Positions 1 through 9,705 of a stretch of DNA of 64,000 nt are shown piece by piece (position 1 is the stretch's first letter; every line of letters begins with the position of its first letter). The position numbers and the translations under genes are program-made. The DNA is taken from the NCBI GenBank assembly GCA_027972325.1, contig JAPMOS010000114.1, positions 1-64,000 on the forward strand, written 5' to 3'. Below the pieces are notes generated by a model. That model was not told the origin of the DNA. It searched no databases and was given only the letters and a program-made list of their open reading frames with translations. The DNA is from Paratrimastix pyriformis. Its lineage: Eukaryota; Preaxostyla; Paratrimastigidae.

Positions 1-77
1 TGTTGCGGCTGCCCCTGTCCCTGTCCCACCCCTGTCCCGGCCCCTGTCCCTGCTCCTGCCCTGCTCCTGCTCCTGCT

Positions 78-145
<68 letters not shown>

Positions 146-735
146 CCTTGCCTGCTGCTGCTATTGTTGCTGCGGCTGCTCCGGCTCGAACCCGTGCCTG
201 TGTCCGCTTCGTGAAAGCTGCTGCTGCTGTGGCCGCAGCCAAAGCCCCTGCCCCGGTCCCTGCTCCTGCTCCTGTTCCTGCCCCAGCTGCTCCAGCTGTC
301 CCGCCTGCTCCCGCCCTCGCGCCCATGTCCCTGTCCCCGCCCCTGCTGCCGTCCCTGCTGCCGCTGCTGCCTTACCTTGATCTGGCCCGTGACTGGGTGA
401 TGTACGTTGACCTGCCCGATTTCCCGAATGGTGTCCCCTGGATGCTGCACTGGGGGTGCCGGCACCAGCAGCGCCCGGACCTGGTGCTGCGCTCGGAGAC
501 ACTGGAAAGATTGTGCTCCTGGAACTTACAGTCCCCTCGGAGCACAATGAGTGCGGCACACGAGCGTAAAACAGCCCGCTATCTGGCCCTGACCCGCGAC
601 CTGGCGGTGAAGGGCTGGACGGTGGAGCTGGTCCCCTTCGAGGTGGGCTCCATCGGGTTCCTGACACGTTCCTATCATGCCATGACCCGGCTGCTGGGCA
701 TTGGCTCCAAAAACCCTCTCCACCTCGATCTCTGA
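1..735 (+). pseudogene. Decayed C-terminal part of a retroelement ORF with restriction-like endonuclease (RLE) domain
   Basis: Residues encoded at about 385-700 read like the C-terminal PD-(D/E)XK nuclease of RLE-class non-LTR elements: an RPDLVL segment, then an ELTVPSEH strand in a neighbouring frame, then AHERKTARYLAL and GWTVELVPFEVGSIGF. The catalytic ELTVP strand (about 504-545) is out of frame with both flanks, so two compensating small shifts are visible and the copy is decayed. The segment before it is a low-complexity Ala/Pro repeat. The start lies outside the window. RLE nucleases nick the target for target-primed reverse transcription; that role is family knowledge. No reverse transcriptase is in view, so assignment to a LINE rather than another element rests on this domain alone. 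Confidence 0.5.
45..145. repeat. CTCCTG hexanucleotide microsatellite
   Basis: Near-perfect tandem hexamers in the Ala/Pro coding frame of the RLE remnant; they encode alternating Pro and Ala. The same style of repeat recurs in both copies of the downstream module. Confidence 0.9.
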
Positions 736-917
736 CACTGTCCTGCGCTGCAGTTACTGGATCTTCCTGTCCCGGGGCGACCAAGTGTGGACCCCATGGG
801 CGATCCATCTGTAACTCAGCTGCCTGTCCTGACCCGTGTCCCTTGTCCCCTGTCCTGTCCCGTCCCCCTTGCTCGTCCCGTCCTTTTGTTTTGCTCGTCC
901 CGTCCCGTGGGCCCCCC

Positions 918-2300
918 CCGGTTGAAGTCTCGGCGTTACACGTTCCCTTTGCTCCGCGTTCCGCCCGTTTCTGGCCATGGAGATCGCAACTGAGCATGAC
1001 GAGCTCAGTGGGACGATTCCAACTTTATTATGGATCGCCGAGATCCTTAGTCGTGACGACCCTATGGTAGAGTATCTTCAAGATGAGTTGGGTCGGCATC
1101 TGTGGTCCCCTCTTCAGCTCCATTGGACAAGCTCTCCTTGGATGCGTTTGGAGCTTATGAAGCTCTTCAGTTCATTGGTCGTCAATGAGCACCGGGCCCC
1201 ACGCTATGAGATCATCGAACGCACGGTGCACATGCTGCTGGAGGACAATCCGAAGAAGCAGCCTGAAGCGATCAGCCAGTTTATTTTCCAACTTCTTGGG
1301 GCTTTATTGTTCCAGCAATCGAATGTGCGAACTTTCGACTGCCACGTGCCACAAGAATCATCGCGCGGCTCGTCTGTGGACAAACACCGCACACCGCCAG
1401 AACGAGTCCTCCTATCTGTTGGGGAGACTACGTACCGTGGTCCAAAGCAACTTGGAGGTGGAGGTGGAACTCGCCACCCGATCATCGATGGCGATCGTCC
1501 AGCGGGGAAGAAGGAGAGCCCGTTCCCCTTCTTCCAGCAATCCGTTTGCCTCTTCCGCTGTCCCAAGAGCACCTCACCTTGGCGAATCCATTTGCCAAGC
1601 CGGCACCTGTTCCGGCTCCGACTGCGGCTCATGCTCCGGCAACAGCAACAGCACCTGCACCTGCACCTGCACCTGCACCTGCACCTGCCCCTGCAACTGC
1701 ACCTGCACATGCCCCTGCCCCTGCCCCTACCCATGCCCCTGCCCCTGTTCTGGTTCCTGTTGCTGCCGCTGTTGCCCCGGTTGTTGTCCCTGTTGCTGCT
1801 GGTGTGTCTCCATTGTCTGCTGTGCCTGCTGCGCCCGCTCGTGCTACCTCGACGCCCGACCATGCCGCTTATGCCGTGCCTCCGAAGATCAGCCACTCCG
1901 ACCTCTCGCCTGTTGCCAACCGTGGGCATTTGGGAAGGAGCTACGAGAATGGGGATGGTGGATCAGGGGCCCAGTACGCCTGTCCTACCGAGGTGGTAGG
2001 TCATGGTGGATGGGTTCCGCCGCCCCACAGGCTGGGTTCGGGAATATTTTCGTTCTAACTGTCATCGTCTTTGCATCCTTCGCCCCGCCCTTTTTTTCGT
2101 TCTTCTTGTCCCGTGTCTCAGTGTTGGATCCCTTTGTCCCCCTACTGGCCCCGTTCTTTCTTTTGATGATGTTCCTTTTGATTGCTCAAGTGTTTGAACG
2201 ATTCTGTTTCCCGGCGATATTCCAGTCTCTCTCTTTCCCGCCATGCCGTCTGTACGCCTACCCCTGAAGGGGTTTAGGTCGGCATGTTACCCGCCGGTTT
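918..2300 (+). repeat. Duplicated 1.4-kb module, copy A (carries the empty LTR-element site)
   Basis: Nearly identical to copy B from the shared CCGGTTGAAGTCTCGGCG block to the end ACCCCTGAAGGGGT...TTACCCGCCGGTTT. Flanks of the two copies differ, so this looks like a dispersed or duplicated unit with fixed ends. The 3' end resembles the 3' untranslated region of the LINEs further right (catgttacccgc followed by a GC hairpin), which suggests LINE-type mobilisation (inference). At 936-939 the sequence TTAC is uninterrupted; the same point in copy B holds the mini LTR element. Copy A differs from B by several short deletions. Confidence 0.75.
977..1999 (+). pseudogene. Module protein, copy A (frame disturbed relative to copy B)
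   Basis: Begins with the same ATG and MEIATEHDELS as copy B. Short deletions near 1010-1140 and further 1-2-nt differences near 1520-1600 throw it into other frames, so the Ala/Pro-rich tail is read here as Leu/His repeats. The conserved central block (SSLVVNEHRAPRYEIIERTV, then MLLEDNPKKQPEAISQFIF) is intact. Function unknown; see copy B for the fuller description. It could be a decayed copy, or carry consensus errors from assembly. Confidence 0.55.
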
Positions 2301-3250
<950 letters not shown>

Positions 3251-3274
3251 CCCCGGTTGAAGTCTCGGCGTTAC

Positions 3275-3354
3275 TGATGTGGTTTAGCCTGTGTTCCCCA
3301 AGAGATTCCCGCCTGGCTCTCTCTCAGTCCAGTTCCTCCCGGCTTAGTACAACA
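3275..3354 (+). repeat. 5' LTR of the mini LTR element
   Basis: 80 bp, TG...CA ends, identical to 4729-4808 by direct reading. Confidence 0.88.
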
Positions 3355-3398
3355 GTGACGTCACTGTGCACTTTTTTCTTCAGTTCTCTCTCTATCTA

Positions 3399-4686
3399 AT
3401 GTCGACTGCAACAACGTCTTCGTCAGTTCCAGTCACAACTGGCGCTCCTGCGCGATCTCCTCAGTTTCAGTTTCAGCCAACCCCAGTACTCCCGTACTTT
3501 CAGTACTTCTCGTTTTCCGAATGGTTTTCGTTCAAGAAGGAACTCGAAATGGTCAAACTTCGTTTTCCCACCTTCAGCATGGAATCCGTTCGCCCGTTGA
3601 TCGATGAAGGTATTCTCATGACCGATGAAGCGCTTGCCACGAAGATGCCCAAGGATGACGCGGAGTTGATTGCGTTCCTGGACAAGACTTTGAAGCCAAC
3701 CAACGCACTTGAGAAACAAATGCTCCTTGACGCAGCCGCATTCACCCCTGTCGCTCATCGTGCTCTCCGTGAACAGTTCCCACGACACATGGGTCTCTTC
3801 AAGAAGCTTGTCATAGAGCTTGAAATCCCCGTGTCCAAGCGCCCCAAGTTCTTCTTGAAATCGCTCACCGCGTCCCCACACCTTCACGCTCGCCTCACGC
3901 TCGAAGCTGACCAGATGGATGATCCATCCGTTGACGACCTCTTCAGGAAAGGCCTCGAGATCTGTGAACTCCTCGATGGACCAGCCGCCACTGTTCAGCG
4001 CTCCCCCCCTCTCCACCTGACAGCCTCCACAACCCTGGCCCCAGTGCTCCCCACCCCGCCCGCGACCGCCATCACCACCATGCCCAGTCCACAGCAGCTG
4101 CCCCCGGAAGTTCATGCCAAGTGCCTCCGCGATCGCACCTGCTTCCTGTGCAAGATGCCTGGCCACCATCGGAAGGACTGTCCGATGGGTGACCTCAGCA
4201 AGCGCATTCCCCGCCCGGTCGACCGGTATGACCCCAGCCCGGCCGCCAAACCCCTCGTTGCCTCAGCCGCGGAGCTCCTCCCTCAGGAGGGGGAGGTCCA
4301 TGAAGCGTTCGAACCGGACCCCCGCCCGCACTTCAACTGCAAGATCGGTGATGAAGATGTTCGCGTCATTGCCGATACCGGTGCCAACTGTACGACCACG
4401 AACGTTTCCACCCTTGCCCGTCTTCATGCCCACCTCTATCAGACTGACTTCAAGCCCAGTCATTGTTCTTGCGGATGGCAGGGAAGTCGCTGCCTCCGCG
4501 TGGTCTCGCATTGATATTCCGCTCCCGCCCACCCGCACTGGACAGTCATTCTCTGTGTGCCCCGTCCGTGTCTATGGGTTCCCAGACGCCCCTCTGGACA
4601 TCACCCTGGGCATGGATGTCTTGAAGGTCTACATCATCGACCCCCAGCTCAAGCAGCCCCTGTTGCCCAGGCCCTCCCCTGGTTAA
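3399..4686 (+). CDS. Gag-like protein with zinc knuckle, followed by retropepsin-like region
   Basis: From the ATG at 3399: a Ser/Thr/Pro-rich leader, an alpha-helical capsid-like region (about residues 40-220), a Pro-rich linker, then a CCHC knuckle, CFLCKMPGHHRKDC (about residue 250), and a retropepsin active-site motif, ADTGANCTTTN (about residue 330). A protease-like tail with a PLDITLGMDVL stretch continues to about 4686 in an overlapping frame. Such frame use is common in LTR families. Gag packages element RNA in cytoplasmic particles and the protease matures it (family knowledge). Both ends lie inside the LTR boundaries. The family is probably Ty3/Gypsy-like, but without a reverse transcriptase this cannot be fixed. 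Confidence 0.75.
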
Positions 4687-4728
4687 GTCGTTTTTTTTTC
4701 CAAGTTTTTTTGTTTCAATCAGAGTCAG

Positions 4729-4808
4729 TGATGTGGTTTAGCCTGTGTTCCCCAAGAGATTCCCGCCTGGCTCTCTCTCAGTCCAGTTCCTCCCGGCTTA
4801 GTACAACA
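4729..4808 (+). repeat. 3' LTR of the mini LTR element
   Basis: 80 bp, identical to the 5' LTR, immediately followed by the TTAC target duplication. Confidence 0.88.
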
Positions 4809-4849
4809 TTACACGTTCCCTTTGCTCCGCGTTCCGCCCGTTTCTGGCC

Positions 4850-5944
4850 ATGGAGATCGCAACTGAGCATGACGAGCTCAGTAAGGACGATTCCAACTTT
4901 ATTATGGATCACGCCGAGATCCTTAGTCGTGACGACCCTATGGTAGAGTATCTTCAAGATGAGTTGGGTCGGCATCTGTGGTCCCCCTCTTCAGCTCCAT
5001 TGGACAAGCTCTCTCCTTGGATGCGTTTGGAGCTTATGAAGCTCTTCAGTTCATTGGTCGTCAATGAGCACCGGGCCCCACGCTATGAGATCATCGAACG
5101 CACGGTGCACATGCTGCTGGAGGACAATCCGAAGAAGCAGCCTGAAGCGATCAGCCAGTTTATTTTCCAACTTCTTGGGGATTTATTGTTCCAGCAATCG
5201 AATGTGCGAACTTTCGACTGCCACGTGCCACAAGAATCATCGCGCGGCTCGTCTGTGGACAAACACCGCACACCGCCAGAACGAGTCCTCCTATCTGTTG
5301 GGGAGACTACGTACCGTGGTCCAAAGCAACTTGGAGGTGGAGGTGGAACTCGCCACCCGATCATCGATGGCGATCGTCCAGCGGGGAAGAAGGAGAGAGC
5401 CCGTTCCCCTTCTTCCAGCAATCCGTTTGCCTCTTCCGCTGTCCCAAGAGCACCTCTCACCTTGGCGAATCCATTTGCCAAGCCGGCACCTGTTCCGGCT
5501 CCGACTGCGGCTCATGCTCCGGCAACAGCAACAGCACCTGCACCTGCACCTGCACCTGCACCTGCACCTGCCCCTGCAACTGCACCTGCACATGCCCCTG
5601 CCCCTGCCCCTACCCATGCCCCTGCCCCTGTTCTGGTTCCTGTTGCTGCCGCTGTTGCCCCGGTTGTTGTCCCTGTTGCTGCTGGTGTGTCTCCATTGTC
5701 TGCTGTGCCTGCTGCGCCCGCTCGTGCTACCTCGACGCCCGACCATGCCGCTTATGCCGTGCCTCCGAAGATCAGCCACTCCGACCTCTCGCCTGTTGCC
5801 AACCGTGGGCATTTGGGAAGGGAGCTACGAGAATGGGGATGGTGGATCAGGGGCCCAGTACGCCTGTCCTACCGAGGTGGTAGGTCATGGTGGATGGGTT
5901 CCGCCGCCCCCACAGGCTGGGTTCGGGAATATTTTTCGTTCTAA
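4850..5944 (+). CDS. Module protein, copy B: unknown protein with N-terminal helical domain and Ala/Pro repeats
   Basis: 364 residues, the longest open version of this family here. Residues 1-45 (MEIATEHDELSKDD, then FIMDHAEILSRDDP and LQDELG) and 60-120 (LELMKLFSSLVV, YEIIERTVHMLLEDN, QFIFQLLGDLLFQ) look helical and conserved. Next come a basic/Gly patch (about 160-185), a long Pro/Ala repeat (about 215-290) and a Trp/Gly-rich tail. A diverged relative at 50948-51562 keeps the DDL...FI..HA.IL..EDP...DEL pattern. I recognise no named domain. It could be an ORF1/gag-like protein of a LINE-mobilised unit or a multicopy host gene. The start is chosen because conservation with copy A and with the relative begins there. 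Confidence 0.6.
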   Translation: MEIATEHDELSKDDSNFIMDHAEILSRDDPMVEYLQDELGRHLWSPSSAPLDKLSPWMRLELMKLFSSLVVNEHRAPRYEIIERTVHMLLEDNPKKQPEAISQFIFQLLGDLLFQQSNVRTFDCHVPQESSRGSSVDKHRTPPERVLLSVGETTYRGPKQLGGGGGTRHPIIDGDRPAGKKERARSPSSSNPFASSAVPRAPLTLANPFAKPAPVPAPTAAHAPATATAPAPAPAPAPAPAPATAPAHAPAPAPTHAPAPVLVPVAAAVAPVVVPVAAGVSPLSAVPAAPARATSTPDHAAYAVPPKISHSDLSPVANRGHLGRELREWGWWIRGPVRLSYRGGRSWWMGSAAPTGWVREYFSF

Positions 5945-6177
5945 CTGTCATCGTCTTTTGCATCCTTCGCCCCGCCCTTTTTTTCGTTCTTCTTGTCCCG
6001 TGTCTCAGTGTTGGATCCCTTTGTCCCCCGTTCTTTCTTTTGATGTTCCTTTTGATTGCTGTCAAGTGTTTGAACGATTCTGTTTCCCGGCGATATTCCA
6101 GTCTCTCTCCTTCCCACCATGCCGTCTGTACGCCTACCCCTGAAGGGGTGAAGGTCGGCATATTACCCGCCGGTTTT

Positions 6178-6924
6178 GGGTCGATACTTCCCAAAACTAC
6201 AGTTATACTCTAGGGAACACTCCCGTGTTCCTCGGAGTAGAGAGTATCTCTACTCTTTGATGTAAGCGTTGCGATTATCATCCCCCTCGCGCAATGAAAG
6301 AAAAGAAAAAGAACGGAGTACCGGCACAGATAGAGATGCCAACCCCGGTTCGCGATCGTTTTTCCCTCTGGCGAAACGCTTGTTTTCTCCCGTCCGAATG
6401 TCGAACTTTCCCATCTCTGGGTCTGTTCGCTTCGCACTGTTCCCACTGCACCTTTTGCATTGGGACGGATTTGGAGCGCGTTCGCCTCATTCATTACATC
6501 GCCCCCCTTTTCTGGTCTTTCTGCGCAGTTCTTCTGAACGTGCTGCGACTGCTCTTGGGGGCTCTGAGGCTTTGCCTCTTTCGGTCCTGACGTCTGTGTC
6601 GACGTTGGCGACGGTCATTATTGCATTTCTTTTCAGTACTCCTGGTCCGGTTGCGGCTGTGCCAGTCTCGGCAAGGCCTTTACCGTTGCCGTTGCCTGCG
6701 GAGTCAACTCCGGTGCCGAGGTCGGTGTTCGGTATTGTCACCGCTCATTCATCTCATTGCCACAGGAGTCTTTCTGTGGCGGGCCCGAGTTCTACGCCGT
6801 CAAGTGCCGGCCAGGACCTAGTGTTTGTGGCTAATTGTTTTTGGCTCTTTTGCTCAAAGAAGTTTTTGGCATCTGGTGATCACCAGTCGTACGTGTTACG
6901 GAATCGCCACTCCCGTCTCCGGGT
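6178..6924. other. Spacer with two tight hairpins; no gene supported
   Basis: Two perfect stem-loops lie side by side: GGAACAC/GTGTTCC at 6214-6231 and GAGTAGAGA/TCTCTACTC at 6235-6255. The remainder has an open frame (6269-6928) without recognisable domains and is Ser/Pro-rich. It may be 5' sequence of the SR-rich ORF that follows. Confidence 0.5.
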
Positions 6925-7639
6925 GTGACCGATCCGGGCAATCTCCATTTTGTTTTGCGGCCCATTGGGTCCGGGGCTCAGGCGGTGACGCCCGCCCCTC
7001 GAGTTCCTTCGCCGAGGACGCCGCCTCTTCCGCGGTCCTCTTCGCCGCCCGCGCGATCTCTTTCGCCGCTGCGCTGTGCTGGGCGTCCGCGCACGGAGCT
7101 GGGCAGGGCGATGCTCGCTCCGCCGGCCTCTGCCCGTGGCCGTTCCCCCGGCGTCTCTTCGCCGTTGGGGCAGCCGTCTTCTGACCGGCGGGTGCCAGCC
7201 TCTCCGGCCTCGTGCCCCACCCCTCATTCGGCCCCGCCGATCCATTCGCATCCGGCCGCTCCGTTGCCGTCGCTTCCCAAGCAGCAGGCGACACCGCGGC
7301 GGTGTTTGACCAGCGTTCCGCGGCCCGTGAGGGGGGCTCTGTACGGCCGGTGGCCCAGTCGGAACCTCGGCCGGCGCCTCCGCGCCCGGCTCCGATCCCA
7401 TCTCGGTCGGAATCCTTACCTCGTGACCCGGTCCACCCTCGGGCCGGTTCCCCTCCTGACCCGACCATCGCCCGGTCGGCGTCCGTGCCCCGCGACGCCA
7501 CCCCTTCGGGGCCGGCGTCCGGGCGTCCCGACCCGCTCCACTCTCGAGCGGCGTCGCCCCGTGACCAGTCCCCGTCCCGGCCGTCGTCCCATCTGGCCCG
7601 GCGTCGGGGTCCCTCAGCCACTTCCGTCCCGTCGTCGGC

Positions 7640-8376
7640 GGTCGCCCAGTCGGGGTCGGGCTCTCGCTCGGGGCTTCGGGGTCTCCCTCGCGATCGTCAC
7701 GCTCGTCGCGCACGGAGCGGTCCTCGCGCTCGTCGCGCTCGGGTTCGGCGGGCCGCTCTCGGGCTTCGTCTCGCCTGTCGCGTTCGGGGTCGTCGTCGGC
7801 CTCGCCGAGCCGGCGCCCTCCGGCTTCTCCGCGGGCGGCCGTCCGGGACGGCCCTCTGGCTGCCGCTCCGGATGAGCTGCAGAGACTGAGGGAGCAGAAC
7901 CAGTCGCTGATGACGCGTATGGCGGCTCTGGAGGCGCGTTCAGCGGCTGGCCCAGCAGAGGACATCCCTGCCCCGAAGGAGCCCTTTGCGAAGCTCCTCC
8001 GAAGGGAGAGAGTCCTGGAGGAGCGGCTAAAGCTCCAGGCCGCGGGCCCCTCGCGGCCTTGGTCGACTACAGCGAATTTGGCCTGGACGTGGCCTTTGAT
8101 GAGGCCGTATACCCGCCGGACTATATCGCTGCGGTCCGTGCGGCGGTTGGGCCGGTCCGGGTTCCCAACTTGCATGCGGACGTACCTCCCGCGATCATGG
8201 AGGAGCGTCAACGCACGTCCCTGACCCGCCTTCTTTCGGCCCCGCGGCCATTGGGGTTCCCGTCTGGAGCCCCGATCCTACCGCCCCCTCCGGTGAACTA
8301 CTTCTTGGACTCGGTCGGCAAGAGCCGACGCGAGCGTCTCGAAGCCGGGGCTAAGAGACTCCAGAACCATATCGGG
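7640..8376 (+). pseudogene. Gag/ORF1-like remnant: SR-rich region, coiled coil and conserved C-terminal block, cut by a LINE
   Basis: One frame reads an Arg/Ser repeat (about 7650-7830), then a coiled coil (LQRLREQNQSLMTRMAALEA, near 7880-7940) and PKEPFAKLLRRERVLEERL. A shifted frame then continues with VDYSEFGLDVAFDEAVYPPD and ends at NYFLDSVGKSRRERLEAGAK. The change of frame is near 8050. The reading stops where the (GT)n tail of the reverse-strand LINE begins. Basic SR region plus coiled coil is the usual style of retroelement gag or LINE ORF1 proteins (family knowledge). The upstream 6925-7640 sequence is Pro/Arg/Ser-rich and may belong to it. No zinc knuckle was seen. Confidence 0.45.
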
Positions 8377-9117
8377 TGTGTGTGTGTGTGTGTGTGATAC
8401 TTCCCGGCTTACGCCGAGTCCGTTATCGGGCCGAAGCCCGCGGGTAACATAGACCTCCCGGTCCGCCCTCCCCGCGAGACAAGCTCGCAAGAAGGAACGC
8501 CCCAAGTGGTCCATGGGTCGGCTCGCGCCCACAAGGGGCGGTCACCGCCGACACTCGGACTACGTCCCTTCGTCCATCCCTTCCTCGTTCTTCTCGTTCT
8601 TCTTCCGTTGCTTGATCGCTACAAGCATAGTTCTCCGCAGTCCACCCAGTTCACTCCCAATCTCCTTCTGGGTCTCTTCATCCACAATCCCCAGCTCTGC
8701 TGCCAGTCTGCAGTCATTCGCGTAGATTTCCCTAAGCCCGCACCGTCTTCGCAGTCTCCCAGCAACTTTCTTCACCACACCTTCTGAAATCCCCCTCCAG
8801 TTATAGAGCACTTCGCCCTCCTTCGGACGCCCCTCATAGTCAGCCTCCACTCTTCGCGCTCCCGCCTCCTTTCGCAACATGTTCTCCAATGCCCACAAGG
8901 GGGCTGGGTCCATCGGGAATCTCTCTCGGGCCCGCTGGTTCTCGAAGAGCAGAATGCCCACGTCAAACGGGGCCTTCCCCGCACCTTTCTCCCCCGTCCG
9001 CCAGAAGCTCGGCAGCCAGAAGCTGAAGCCCCCTTCCTCAATGATAAACAGCTCCTTCAGTTGCATGTCCCCCTCCCCCGCGTTATAATCTCTGTTGCAA
9101 GCTTTAAATCTGCGCAT
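8376..9117 (-). mobile_element. 5'-truncated LINE 3' fragment, reverse orientation, with (CA)n tail
   Basis: Reverse complement of the 3' end of the LINE at 9706-14429: C-terminal coding domain, 3' untranslated region with a GC-rich hairpin, and a (CA)n tail (seen as GT at 8376-8396). Homology begins around the GGGGGACATGC..TGAAGGAGCTG block near 9060-9080. Sequence to 9117 stays open but differs from the plus-strand copy. No clear target duplication was found. Confidence 0.75.
8560..9117 (-). pseudogene. C-terminal domain of LINE ORF2, reverse-strand fragment
   Basis: 185 open residues; from GDMQLKELFIIEEG onward it matches the product of 13769-14248 closely (GAGKAPFDVGILLFENQRA, then MDPAPLWALENMLRKEAGAR, then CRLAAELGIVDE). 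The domain, downstream of RNase H in this LINE, has no name I recognise. It is Arg/Glu-rich and ends in a Lys/Asn/Glu tail. This is a fragment left by 5' truncation, so no independent function is expected. Compared with the plus-strand copy this one is the cleaner reading frame at its N-terminal side. Confidence 0.65.
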
Positions 9118-9346
9118 TTGGTCCGTCCTAGTTCCGCTTATGTTTGCGTTGCGTGTATGGGCTTACAGACAAGAAGTCTGCGCCTTGGGATCTGAACAAG
9201 CAGTTCGGAGACCTGCACCGCAAACGATCGAGCAGATCGTGCGGAATGCTCTCAGGACGAACCTGGGAAATAATGAATTGGAAATGCTGATCTATTGTTT
9301 TATTATTGGTAGGAGAATGACAGCTATCAGTCGAGTCTTGGCAAGA
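9118..9346. other. Unassigned sequence between LINE fragment and LINE 5' part
   Basis: Open on the plus strand (part of 9095-10147) but without recognisable domain; not repeated elsewhere in the window. Repetition with 18897 onward starts at the CTTTATTCTGAG block near 9350. Confidence 0.4.
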
Positions 9347-9705
9347 ATGCTTTATTCTGAGAGAGCTCATCGAGGCAAGGGATGGAACAGGGGAATGCGG
9401 GAAAGTAGGAGGGAACAAGGGAATGGGAATGAACTATTTTCGTCGTGTTGGACGTATTTTGGTGCCGTAGTGAAGGGGATGCAATCGATGATCTGCGGCC
9501 TGGCAACGATCCTCACTTTGTTGTTCTTCTGTGGTGCGGTAGGTGCTATGTCAACTTCGGTGCTGGACTCCCTGCTCCTGGCCAAGCGTTGGCCCCTGCC
9601 CTGGTTCGGCCGATCCAGTTGCTGCGGTGGCTCCTTGGTGGGGCAGCGGAGGCTGTCCGTCCGGACGGGTCTCCAACGGTTTCGGTGGATGGCGCTGTGG
9701 ACGAG

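Larger units (their letters stand above)
3275..4808 (+). mobile_element. Young non-autonomous mini LTR retrotransposon (TR-GAG-like)
   Basis: A 1534-bp element with two 80-bp direct terminal repeats, starting TGATGTGG and ending ACAACA, flanked by the 4-bp target duplication TTAC (3271-3274 and 4809-4812). The empty site is present in copy A at 936-939. It encodes a gag-like protein with a zinc knuckle and an aspartic protease, but no reverse transcriptase, RNase H or integrase. That matches non-autonomous gag-only LTR elements that borrow enzymes from relatives. The two LTRs are identical by eye, so the insertion is very recent. No convincing tRNA primer site or polypurine tract was recognised. 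It looks whole as a gag-only element. Confidence 0.85.
3251..6177 (+). repeat. Duplicated module, copy B, split by the mini LTR element
   Basis: Homologous to copy A in two pieces, 3251-3274 and 4809-6177. Removing 3275-4808 plus one copy of TTAC restores continuity with copy A, so copy B existed before the LTR element landed. The end again shows ACCCCTGAAGGGGT followed by AGGTCGGCAT and TTACCCGCCGG. Confidence 0.8.

Noticed and set aside
1204-1929. Minus-strand Arg/Cys-rich ORF over module copy A
   Set aside because: Antisense shadow of the Ala/Pro repeat; the plus-strand frame is conserved between copies.
6925-7875. 316-aa Pro/Arg/Ser plus-strand ORF and the 443-aa minus-strand ORF over 6880-8211
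   Set aside because: Low-complexity GC-rich readings; the supported frame is the SR plus coiled-coil one ending at 8376.
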